Of a DNA stretch of 64,000 nucleotides, positions 19,048 to 26,901 are shown one piece after another. Positions within the stretch are counted from its first letter, which is position 1, and each line of letters starts with the position of its first letter. Position numbers and translations under genes: made by a program. The notes beneath the pieces were generated by a model. The model was not told the DNA's origin. It made no database searches and saw only the letters and a list, made by a program, of their open reading frames with translations. The DNA lies in the NCBI RefSeq assembly GCF_900100535.1, contig NZ_FNDG01000005.1, forward strand, positions 268,983 to 332,982. The letters run 5' to 3'. The DNA comes from Phytopseudomonas flavescens. GTDB taxonomy: Bacteria; Pseudomonadota; Gammaproteobacteria; Pseudomonadales; Pseudomonadaceae.

Positions 19048-19976
19048 ATCGCTTCTCCATGCATATTGCGCGTGATCCTGCTTTCTATGCGATCCAGGAA
19101 ACTTAGGATATTGAGCTGCACCCTAAGGTTTCGAAAACTGGCATCGCCTTCAAAGCATCCTTACAGACGACTTACAGCATAGCCAAGGCGCAAGTACTGT
19201 CAATGCCGGCTTTATGAATTCTCAAGGCACAGCCGGCCTGCCCTGCCAGCAATGGCATTCAGTCAAGTGTTATTAGGCGTATCGAGGACAAACTTCCACT
19301 GAGATGGCTTGGAACGATGAGTGATGGCCAACCTGTAATCACGCGCACGCCCTGTGGCGCGTAACACTTTGATTTTTCTGGCTTAAGTCAAAAAGCACCA
19401 CTGTGTTTCCGCAGCGCTCATAAAGGTCTCCAATGACAAGCTGCGTACCATAAACACCGCTTAGAAATCGCGAATAGCCGAAGTAGGCGACGCTTATATG
19501 TGGCGCGGCCAGAAATGGGCCTTTATAGCAACTGATAGAGGTCAGCCAGAGCATTCTCAACATATTGCATACTAAGGTGGCTACTTATTGATGGCGAATC
19601 GCTTATAAAGCCCTACTACACGTGACTTCCTAGCAAATTACCGAGTGGCCTTTTAGATGCCATGCGACTCCTCAAGAGACCACATCTAGATTCATCGCGA
19701 AGGAGTTTCACTTTGAGCTTCTAGCGGTTTTCTGGCCTGCCTGACTGTATAGTGTTAGTCCTTACCCATATTAGAGACACCATGCACGGAGTTTATTTCA
19801 GACTGAATATCCATACTCAACGACCTAACAGCAGGTTTCTGCCTCGAATGATTAGGAAAACCGCTGGGTATTCGTAATCTGGCGTCTATGCCCAGAGCGT
19901 GGACCGAGAATGTCTGTTGTGCCGAGAGCAGATAGTCCACTGACGGATCAAGCACAGCGACATCCGTAAGGAATCC
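19048..19976. other. AT-rich intergenic region upstream of the biosynthetic operon
   Basis: About 930 bp without a convincing gene. It must hold the promoter of the operon and the right edge of the AT-rich insertion; composition returns to GC-rich at the 3' end of sfsA. Short frames here match nothing I know. No recombinase remnant or flanking repeat was identified. Confidence 0.6.
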
Positions 19977-20687
19977 TCAGGTCAATCGCACCTCGATACG
20001 CCGCAACACTTCGACCCCCTGCGGAGATATATCCACCCCATAGGCCAATACCTCGACGCCCGCCGGCACCGCCTCGCGCAGCGCAGCGGCATAGGCTGGG
20101 TCGATTTCCTCGGCCGGGCGTACCGCCTCGATACCCGACAGGTTCACGCAATACAGCTGGACGGCACGAATGCCAGTACGCGCCAGGGCGGCCAGCTCGC
20201 GCAGGTGCTTGGTGCCGCGCTCGGTACGTGCATCCGGGAAGGCCGCCACGGCGCTGTCGGCGAAGCCCAGCGTCACGCTCTTCACCTCGACGAAAGCCAC
20301 ACCGTTGGCGTATTCGAGGCAGAAGTCCACCCGGCTACGCTCCACGCCATAAGGCACTTCGCGACGCAGTGCAGTAAAACCTGCCAGCTCGGAGATCACC
20401 CCGGCGCGCAGCGCTTCCTCCACCAGCCCATTGGCGCGCCCGGTGTTGATGCAGGCCAGGCGGCCCTGGGGCGTTTCACCGATCTCCCAGGTACCCGGTA
20501 GCTTGCGCTTGGGGTCACTGGAGCGGCTGAACCAGACCCGGCAGCCCTCGCTCATGCAGTTGAGCATCGAACCAGTGTTCGGGCAGTGGATGGTCAGCAG
20601 TTCGCCGCTGGCGGTTTCGATGTCGGCGAGAAATCGCTTGTAGCGACGCAGCAGGCGGCCTTCTTCGAGCGGCGGATCAAATCGCAT
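19977..20687 (-). CDS. sfsA: Sugar fermentation stimulation protein SfsA
   Basis: A 236-residue SfsA-family protein. Recognised by the N-terminal [19 protein letters not shown] and HCPNTGSM stretches, and by the nuclease-like core with FVEVKSVTL (about residue 130). SfsA has an OB-fold and a PD-(D/E)XK-type nuclease-like domain; its physiological role is poorly defined. It overlaps the 3' end of the broken aminotransferase by 11 bases, the usual neighbour of sfsA in Pseudomonas. Confidence 0.9.
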   Translation of the reverse strand: MRFDPPLEEGRLLRRYKRFLADIETASGELLTIHCPNTGSMLNCMSEGCRVWFSRSSDPKRKLPGTWEIGETPQGRLACINTGRANGLVEEALRAGVISELAGFTALRREVPYGVERSRVDFCLEYANGVAFVEVKSVTLGFADSAVAAFPDARTERGTKHLRELAALARTGIRAVQLYCVNLSGIEAVRPAEEIDPAYAAALREAVPAGVEVLAYGVDISPQGVEVLRRIEVRLT

Positions 20688-21668
20688 TGGCGCTCCACGT
20701 CTTCAGGCCGCGGGCAATACGCTCGACCGCCTGCTGCAGGCGCGACAGGCTTTGCGTGTAGGCGAAACGCACGTGGTGTCCTGCCTGATACCGACCGAAA
20801 TCCAGCCCTGGGGTGAAAGCCACCTGTTCGGTTTCCAGGAAGTGCTGACAGAAGCCATAGGCATCGCCACCGAAGACACCGATATCGGCATACAGATAAA
20901 AGGCGCCCTGAGGTTCCACGGCAATGCCGAAGCCCAGCTCGCGCAGCGCTGGCAGCAGGAAGTCACGGCGCTCGGCAAAAGCGGCACGGCGCTCTTCGAG
21001 AATCGCCAGGGTCTGCGGCTGGAAACAGGTCAGGACGGCATGCTGGGCCATGCTCGGCACGCTGATATAGAGGTTCTGCGCCAGTTTCTCCAAGTCTGCG
21101 ACCGCTTCTTCGGGCGCCACCAGCCAGTCCAGCCGCCAGTCGGTCATGCCGAAATACTTGGAGAAACTGTTGAGCACGAAGGCCTCATCGTCCAACTCCA
21201 GGACGCTGCTGGCGTCCACGCCATAGGCCAATCTCATCCACCACCATATGGCCCCCGCGGGCTTTGAGCGCCTGGGACAGCCGCCAGCTCCGCAGCACTC
21301 AGCAGCGTCCCGGTGGGGTTGGCGGGCGAGGCCAGCAGGCTCGCCGCCAGCAACAGCGCACCGGAACCGCCCGGCGTGATGAGGATGCGCTGCGGGTCTA
21401 TGCTCAGCCGGTAGCGTTGCGCATAGAAGGCAGCGATCGCCTCACGCAGGGCAGGCAGCCCGCGAGCGGCGGTATAGCGGGTATGGCCTGCCGCCAGTGC
21501 AGCCTGACCGGCGGCGACGATGGGCGCGGCCGTGGTGAAATCCGGCTCGCCGATTTCCAGGTGGATGACATCATGACCCTCGGCCTGCAACTGATTGGCC
21601 CGCGCCAGCAGCGCCATCACGTGGAAGGGTTCGATCGCGCGACTGCGTGCGCTATAAGGCTGGGCCAT
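20677..21668 (-). pseudogene. Decayed class I PLP-dependent aminotransferase
   Basis: Two adjacent frames together cover an aminotransferase. The 5' part (21668-21234) begins MAQPYSARSRAIEPFHVM and carries HLEIGEPDF, but jumps from ALLLAASLL straight to ASPANPTGTLLS. The intervening block of about 50 residues that family members carry there is missing. It then shifts frame near 21285 and stops at 21234. The 3' part resumes as LAYGVDASSVLEL and contains the PLP-lysine segment NSFSKYFGMTDWRLDWL. A few more codons around the VVDEI region are also missing. At least three lesions mean no functional enzyme is expected. Confidence 0.85.
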
Positions 21669-21999
21669 GGATAAATGCCTTGGGAAAGCGGTTAGAGGTG
21701 GAATTCTATCAGGACGGTCCTGTCATACCGTGCCGACACACCACCGAAACACATGTTTACACTGCGACTGCAGCCTGCGCCTGGCGGATGAATGGAGAGC
21801 CGGTGACCGGCCGCGAGGCCCGTGCGAAGCCAGCGGTAACCCTCCGTCGGATCAACCCCCATCGCCGCGACATCCGGGAGTGGCGCGGCTTGAGTCGATC
21901 TGGTAAGTTCGCCGGCTTGCAGTCGCAGGGCCGTTATTGTAAACGGCAACGGACACATTCCCTGCGCAGTGGATTAGAGAGAGTGAGAGGCGGTCACCC
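21669..21999. other. Intergenic region upstream of dksA
   Basis: About 330 bp between the divergent aminotransferase remnant and dksA; it should contain the dksA promoter. No RNA gene or strong palindrome was recognised. Confidence 0.5.
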
Positions 22000-22443
22000 A
22001 TGCCCATCAAAGCAAAAGCAACAAACGGCCAATTGATTCGTGGCTTCGAACCCTACAAGGAAACCAAGGGCGAGGAGTACATGAGCGAGGCGATGCGCGC
22101 CCACTTCACCGGCATCCTGAACAAATGGAAGCTGGAGCTGATGCAGGAAGTCGATCGTACCGTGCACCATATGCAGGACGAAGCGGCCAACTTCCCGGAC
22201 CCAGCCGACCGTGCCAGCCAGGAAGAAGAATTCAGCCTGGAACTGCGCGCCCGTGATCGTGAACGCAAGCTGATCAAGAAGATCGACGAAACCCTGCAGT
22301 TGATCGAAGACGAAGACTATGGCTGGTGCGATTCCTGTGGCGTGGAGATCGGTATCCGCCGCCTGGAAGCCCGCCCTACCGCCACCCTGTGCATCGATTG
22401 CAAGACCCTGGCGGAAATCAAGGAAAAACAGGTCGGCTCCTGA
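22000..22443 (+). CDS. dksA: RNA polymerase-binding transcription factor DksA
   Basis: A 147-residue DksA. The coiled-coil region (about residues 35-105) includes the DPADRAS tip, whose acidic residues reach into the RNA polymerase secondary channel. The C-terminal zinc finger is of the full four-cysteine type (Cys110, Cys113, Cys131, Cys134 in CDSCG and CIDCK). It acts with ppGpp in the stringent response. The gene lies just before gluQ, a conserved pairing in gamma-proteobacteria. Confidence 0.96.
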   Translation: MPIKAKATNGQLIRGFEPYKETKGEEYMSEAMRAHFTGILNKWKLELMQEVDRTVHHMQDEAANFPDPADRASQEEEFSLELRARDRERKLIKKIDETLQLIEDEDYGWCDSCGVEIGIRRLEARPTATLCIDCKTLAEIKEKQVGS

Positions 22444-22451
22444 GTCGATCA

Positions 22452-22476
22452 GACGGGGCGCCAAGGGCGCCCCGTC
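22452..22476 (+). terminator. Hairpin between dksA and gluQ
   Basis: A perfect 11-bp stem (GACGGGGCGCC and its complement) with an AAG loop, beginning 8 bases after the dksA stop and followed by CTGTTTCTG. It probably terminates or attenuates transcription into gluQ. Confidence 0.75.
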
Positions 22477-22505
22477 CTGTTTCTGCCTGCGCATCACACT
22501 CCCAC

Positions 22506-23393
22506 ATGCAAAACGCCCCCTACATCGGTCGCTTCGCCCCTACGCCCAGTGGCTACCTGCACTTCGGCTCGCTGGTCGCCGCCCTCGCCTCCTACCTCGA
22601 CGCCCGCTCCGTGGGTGGCCGCTGGCTGCTGCGCATGGAGGATCTTGATACGCCCCGGGAAGCACCTGGCGCACAAACCGCGATCCTGCAGACCCTCGAA
22701 CGCTATGGCCTGCACTGGGATGGCGAACTGCTGCGCCAGAGCGAACGCCATGCCGAGTACGAAGCGCTGGTGCAGCGCCTGTTTGATCAAGGCCTGGCCT
22801 ATGCCTGTACCTGCTCACGCAAGAAGCTGGAAGGCAGCGGCGGCATCTACCCGGGTTACTGCGGCAATGCCGGCCACGCTCGCCATGCCGCCGCCATCCG
22901 CCTGCGCGTGCCACAGCTGACCTATCGCTTCGCCGACCGGGTACAAGGCGAGTACAGCCAGCACCTGGGCCAGCAGGTTGGCGACTTCGTCATCTGCCGT
23001 CGTGATGGCTTGTATGCCTACCAGCTCGCCGTGGTACTCGATGACGCCTGGCAAGGAGTCAACAACGTGGTACGCGGCGCCGATCTGCTCGACTCGACCC
23101 CCAGGCAGCTCTATCTGCAGGAACTGCTCGGGCTCTCTCAACCGCGCTACCTGCACGTACCACTGATCATCCAGCCCGATGGCCATAAGCTCGGTAAATC
23201 CTACCGTTCGCCGCCGCTGCCCGAAGATCAGGCCACCGCGCTGCTGATTCGCGCCCTGCGCGCGCTGGGCCAACAGGCCCCGAGCGAGCTAGCGGACGCC
23301 AGCGCCGACGAGTTGCTGCGGTGGAGCGCACGCCACTGGGATGCCACCCGCATCCCGCGGACACGCACACTGGCGGAAAGTCAGTTGCACTGA
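22506..23393 (+). CDS. gluQ: Glutamyl-Q tRNA(Asp) synthetase
   Basis: A 295-residue truncated GluRS paralogue (YadB/GluQ) lacking an anticodon-binding domain. It has the class I signature PTPSGYLHFGSL near the N-terminus, the KLGKS loop near residue 230, and the zinc-site CTCSR with the later YPGYC. It attaches glutamate to queuosine in the wobble position of tRNA(Asp). The start at ATG 22506 gives MQNAPYIGRFAPTPSG. Confidence 0.93.
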   Translation: MQNAPYIGRFAPTPSGYLHFGSLVAALASYLDARSVGGRWLLRMEDLDTPREAPGAQTAILQTLERYGLHWDGELLRQSERHAEYEALVQRLFDQGLAYACTCSRKKLEGSGGIYPGYCGNAGHARHAAAIRLRVPQLTYRFADRVQGEYSQHLGQQVGDFVICRRDGLYAYQLAVVLDDAWQGVNNVVRGADLLDSTPRQLYLQELLGLSQPRYLHVPLIIQPDGHKLGKSYRSPPLPEDQATALLIRALRALGQQAPSELADASADELLRWSARHWDATRIPRTRTLAESQLH

Positions 23394-23446
23394 TCGCCGG
23401 CACAGGGCAGCCTTGCGCCCCTACGACCCACGATCAGGAACCCGCC

Positions 23447-23980
23447 ATGCGCGCCCAGCTCGAAGAACTTATCGGCAAAATCAGCTCGGGCTGCCTGCCG
23501 CAGGACGAGATTGTCCGTATCGCTGACGAAGCCACCCAGGCCTACGCCGATCCCCAGGCATTCCTGGCAGCCAACCCGGACATCAACTACGACGACAGCT
23601 TTCCCATCCCGCTGGGCGAATGGATGGTGATCGGCAACCTGCCGGACACCGTGCTGTTCCAGGCCGACCGCTACGACCAACTGTTCCACCAGATCACCGA
23701 ATCGTTCGGCCCCGAAGTGAGCTTCGTACTGACCGCCAAGCAACTGCACAAGGTCGAGCCCCTGAAAGCCCTGAACCGTATCCAGGTGCAGCTGAGCAGC
23801 CTGTCCAAGGAAACCGGTGGCTATGTGCTGGTCGACTTCAGCGAGCCGCTGGACGACGAACTGCAGGCCGTCCTGGTGTACACCAGCGACCTGCCCCGGG
23901 TGCTGGAGCTGGCGGTGGAAGTGGGCATCTACGCAGCGCCGGCCTACGAGACGCTGAAGGCGGCGCAGACCGGGCAGTGA
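23447..23980 (+). CDS. Conserved Pseudomonas hypothetical protein
   Basis: A 177-residue soluble protein starting at ATG 23447 (MRAQLEELIGKISSG) with an AGGAA ribosome site. There is no signal peptide or membrane segment, and I do not recognise a named domain. Its composition is acidic and normal for the core genome. It lies 53 bp after gluQ on the same strand and may be cotranscribed. Confidence 0.75.
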   Translation: MRAQLEELIGKISSGCLPQDEIVRIADEATQAYADPQAFLAANPDINYDDSFPIPLGEWMVIGNLPDTVLFQADRYDQLFHQITESFGPEVSFVLTAKQLHKVEPLKALNRIQVQLSSLSKETGGYVLVDFSEPLDDELQAVLVYTSDLPRVLELAVEVGIYAAPAYETLKAAQTGQ

Positions 23981-24070
23981 GCCCGGGCCGATCCGAGCGT
24001 CACGCCAGGGAAAATCCCTGGGTATCGCTTCGCGCAACCTAGGCGGCTCTCCGGCCATGGGCCGGCACAG

Positions 24071-24961
24071 TTACAGCCCGGCCTCGTGCAGCCTGCGCAG
24101 GTGCTCGATATACAGGCTGACCGGATTGACGCCCTCGCCGACACGGCCAAAGTGCTGATTGACGATATCCAGATGATCGAGGGGGTAATCGTCGCGAATG
24201 ACCTTGCCCAGGTGAGAGCTGACACGGCCGACCATGCCGTCGCACTGCCCTGCCTCGCGCACGAAGGTGCGTGCGAAGCGTCGACAGAACCAGTTCGACA
24301 GATCACGACGATTGCCCCCCTGATCGGTGATTCCCGGCTGCAAGGTGCCGGACCAGGAGTAATAGCGCACGCCGTTGACCTCTTCCGGCCCGTTTTCTCC
24401 CCGCAGCGGCGGCAGCCCCTGAGGATACTGGTGATTGAAGATACCCACGCCCTCGGTGGTCAACGAGCGATGGGCGGCCTTGACGTCGATCGGCATGCTC
24501 GCGCCGCGGGCACCGCTGTCGAACAGTGTCACCAGTCGCGCCAGCACGTGCACGCCCAGTTGCAGCAGCGTGCCACGCAGGCTTCCCGGCGCGGCTTTTC
24601 GCTCGATGTGGTCGGCCAGTTCGGAGCCCTGATGCGGCCCCGCCAGGGAGGCCACCGAGGCGATCCACTCCGGCCGGTGCGCAGCGGCATACCGACATAC
24701 CAGAGCCCCGTGGCTGTGGCCGATCAGATGCACCTTTTCCGCGCCGCTGCGCCGCCGCGCGTCGGCGATCTGCAGCAGCAACTGCTCACCACGAAGCTCC
24801 GTGGCATGTACCGGCGACAGACGCGCCGGGTAGACATCGACCCCCTGATTGCGCAGGGCAGTGACAATGCCGTGCCAGTATTCGAAACCGAACAGGCTGA
24901 CGAAGCCCAGAAAGCCAGGGACCAGCACCAGTGGATACCGGGGAACTGCACGATGACCCAT
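24071..24961 (-). CDS. Alpha/beta-hydrolase, triacylglycerol lipase family
   Basis: A 296-residue hydrolase resembling family I bacterial lipases. The nucleophile elbow is GHSHG (about residue 80). The catalytic Asp (GQCDGMVG) and His (DHLDIVNQHFG) regions are near the C-terminus. The oxyanion-hole region reads LVPGFLGF instead of the usual HG. The start at ATG 24961 is chosen for the GGAG six bases upstream; an alternative ATG lies 12 bases further up. No signal peptide is visible with either start, unusual for a secreted lipase. Confidence 0.75.
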   Translation of the reverse strand: MGHRAVPRYPLVLVPGFLGFVSLFGFEYWHGIVTALRNQGVDVYPARLSPVHATELRGEQLLLQIADARRRSGAEKVHLIGHSHGALVCRYAAAHRPEWIASVASLAGPHQGSELADHIERKAAPGSLRGTLLQLGVHVLARLVTLFDSGARGASMPIDVKAAHRSLTTEGVGIFNHQYPQGLPPLRGENGPEEVNGVRYYSWSGTLQPGITDQGGNRRDLSNWFCRRFARTFVREAGQCDGMVGRVSSHLGKVIRDDYPLDHLDIVNQHFGRVGEGVNPVSLYIEHLRRLHEAGL

Positions 24962-25132
24962 TTCAGTCTCCATGGAGGGACGCTACCCGGCCAACGCGGC
25001 ATCGGATGAGCGCCGAGGAAAGCACATCATGATTGTCGATGGCCACTATCGAGACACTCGACTTCATCCCTGACTACCTCGCCCTTAGCATGGTTCCGTG
25101 AAACACCGCACACGCCGAGAAAGAGGTGCAGC

Positions 25133-25267
25133 ATGAAAACCCTGAGCATTGTCCTGACACTGAGCCTGCTGAGCGCCAGTGCGTTCGCGTTGCCCAGCCG
25201 CGCCCCGGCGCCCATTCTGGGTGAGGCCGTGGACAGCAGCCTGCAACGACCGGCAATCGAGCGTTAG
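25133..25267 (+). CDS. Small secreted peptide
   Basis: A 44-residue open frame with a good ribosome site (AAGAGG before ATG). It begins with a clear Sec signal peptide (MKTLSIVLTLSLLSASAFA), leaving a mature peptide of about 25 residues rich in Pro and Ala. No family is recognised. The signal peptide and ribosome site make it more likely real than chance. Confidence 0.55.
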   Translation: MKTLSIVLTLSLLSASAFALPSRAPAPILGEAVDSSLQRPAIER

Positions 25268-25405
25268 TGCGGCCCTGCACGCTGCAACGGTGCATGAATG
25301 CGCCTGTGGACACGAGCAAACCGAGCCACCGGTGATTTAGGACGAACTTATCCACCCCCCCCGGGCTCGAAAAAATGGTCTGGTTCATTACAAGGGAAAT
25401 ACACC

Positions 25406-25759
25406 ATGCTCAAGCAAAGTCTGGGTGCTGCATGCGTTCTCGCCGTCCTTACCGGGTGTGCCGGCAAGCCGGAAAATCCGGTCGACCACATCACCTATCG
25501 CAACGAACCGCTGGTCAAACAGGTCGAGAAGGACATGAGCAAATCGACGGTTCTGGAACTGGGCGGCCCACCCTCGTCGGAAATCACCCGCACGGTCCAC
25601 CCGGGCAGCTGCAACAACTACGTCCTCAACCGGGATGGCAAGGAGCAGCCCTACTACGTTGCCTTCAACTCCGCAGACCGGGTCGACAGCAAAGGCTTCC
25701 TGACCTGCGAGCAGATGGAAATCAACGAGCGCGAACGCGCCCGTGGCCACGGCATCTGA
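25406..25759 (+). CDS. OsmE-family lipoprotein
   Basis: A 117-residue lipoprotein of the SmpA/OmlA/OsmE group. The signal peptide ends in the lipobox VLTGC at residue 17 or so. The body has the family pattern VEKDMSKSTVLELGGPPSSE and a Cys pair (GSCNNYVLN, LTCEQ) seen in OsmE. OsmE is an osmotically induced envelope protein. The start at ATG 25406 follows GGGAAA. A strong terminator follows the gene. Confidence 0.75.
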   Translation: MLKQSLGAACVLAVLTGCAGKPENPVDHITYRNEPLVKQVEKDMSKSTVLELGGPPSSEITRTVHPGSCNNYVLNRDGKEQPYYVAFNSADRVDSKGFLTCEQMEINERERARGHGI

Positions 25760-25780
25760 TCCAAGCGCCGGCCCGAAAGA

Positions 25781-25812
25781 ATGCCCGCCTCCCAGGGGAG
25801 CGGGCATTTTTA
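25781..25812 (+). terminator. Rho-independent terminator of the osmE-like gene
   Basis: An 8-bp stem ATGCCCGC/GCGGGCAT with an 11-base loop, followed by a TTTTTATT tract, 21 bases after the stop codon. Confidence 0.85.
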
Positions 25813-25826
25813 TTCGTATCAGCCAG

Positions 25827-26010
25827 GGTCTGTTGACGTTTCACGCACGGCCGCGCCGAGGCCACGCGGGTTGCGCGAGAAGTCTCGCCATGCGTCATTG
25901 CAGCACTTGGCAAGGGAAAACGCGGACGGCTAATCCATTCCCTGCGTTCTGCGCCTAACGGATCGCCGCCCGGCCTGGCGAGAGTTCTCGCATTGAAACC
26001 TCAACGGACC
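25827..26010 (+). repeat. MITE-like repeat, copy A
   Basis: A 184-bp non-coding element bounded by 17-base inverted repeats with two mismatches (25827-25843 and 25994-26010). It contains internal hairpins (GCGAGA-AG-TCTCGC). A related copy lies in the opposite orientation at 52900-53085. The shared core around CTTGGCAAGGGAAAACGCGG and GGATCGCCGCCCGGCCTGG is nearly identical. It carries no gene of its own. Confidence 0.75.
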
Positions 26011-26205
26011 CTGGCCAAAACGTGCGCGCTGTAACCGATACCCTGCCGTACACCACCGACCCCGCCTGACACGCACCAATCCTCGCCCTGCCCCACCGAA
26101 CAAGCCCCTGGCTCTGCAAACGAAAGTCAGGACTTTTTCTTTGTGCACCGAGTAATGTTCCAACACCGCGACACGTCCTCAGGAAAGGCTCATCAGGGAG
26201 GTTTG

Positions 26206-26754
26206 ATGAACTACAGACAAGCCAGGCAAAAAGCATTGAGCCGAGTGACCATCGGGCTGTTGATTTCGCTGGCGGCCCTGGCCGGCACGATGGTGTCACT
26301 GATGAAGATGATCTATTTCCGCCTGGACAGCGGCTCGGCCCTCTCGGGAATCCTCACGGGGCCCTTCCAGAATCTCATCTCGTTCCTGTATTACCAGCCA
26401 TGGTTTCCCAAATGGCTTTGGAAAATCGCCCCCGCTCCTGACCCGCTCTACCTCGGCGCCCCGGAGAACGTCAAGTTTGCGGCGATTTACCTCGGGGTGT
26501 TCGTCGGGGCGGCGATACTTTCAAGCGGTCGAAAAAGCCAAATCCGTCTGGCGACGATCAATGAAGAAATCGAGCACGAGGTTTTGCGCCAGTCCCTGAG
26601 GGGAGAGAGCGCCCAGCGAAGCAGAGCGGAGATGGAAGAACGTGCGGTCATTCCGAAGCAGAGCATTTTCGGCCAGGTGCATCAGCTGTACATAGCCCCG
26701 ATAGTGGTGGGCATCTTGGTGGCGCTGGTACTCAGGTTCGGGTTTGCAATTTGA
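26206..26754 (+). CDS. YniB-family inner-membrane protein
   Basis: A 182-residue protein resembling E. coli YniB across its length. It has an N-terminal helix (VTIGLLISLAALAGTMVSLMK), a central helix (FAAIYLGVFVGAAIL) and a C-terminal helix (YIAPIVVGILVALVLRF). A charged cytoplasmic stretch with EERAVIPKQSIFGQ lies between the last two. The start at ATG 26206 follows AGGGAGG. The function is unknown in the family. Confidence 0.75.
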   Translation: MNYRQARQKALSRVTIGLLISLAALAGTMVSLMKMIYFRLDSGSALSGILTGPFQNLISFLYYQPWFPKWLWKIAPAPDPLYLGAPENVKFAAIYLGVFVGAAILSSGRKSQIRLATINEEIEHEVLRQSLRGESAQRSRAEMEERAVIPKQSIFGQVHQLYIAPIVVGILVALVLRFGFAI

Positions 26755-26901
26755 TCGCAGCGCTGCGGGCGAAACGTCCTGCCGCAGGGCAGGCGCCCAG
26801 CTCACCAGCGTTCTGGCTGAGCTGGCTGGCGAACGCCCGCAAAAGCGGACATTCGCGTTTTTTGAGCACTGACGCTGTCAAGACAGGCGGATGGGAACGC
26901 C

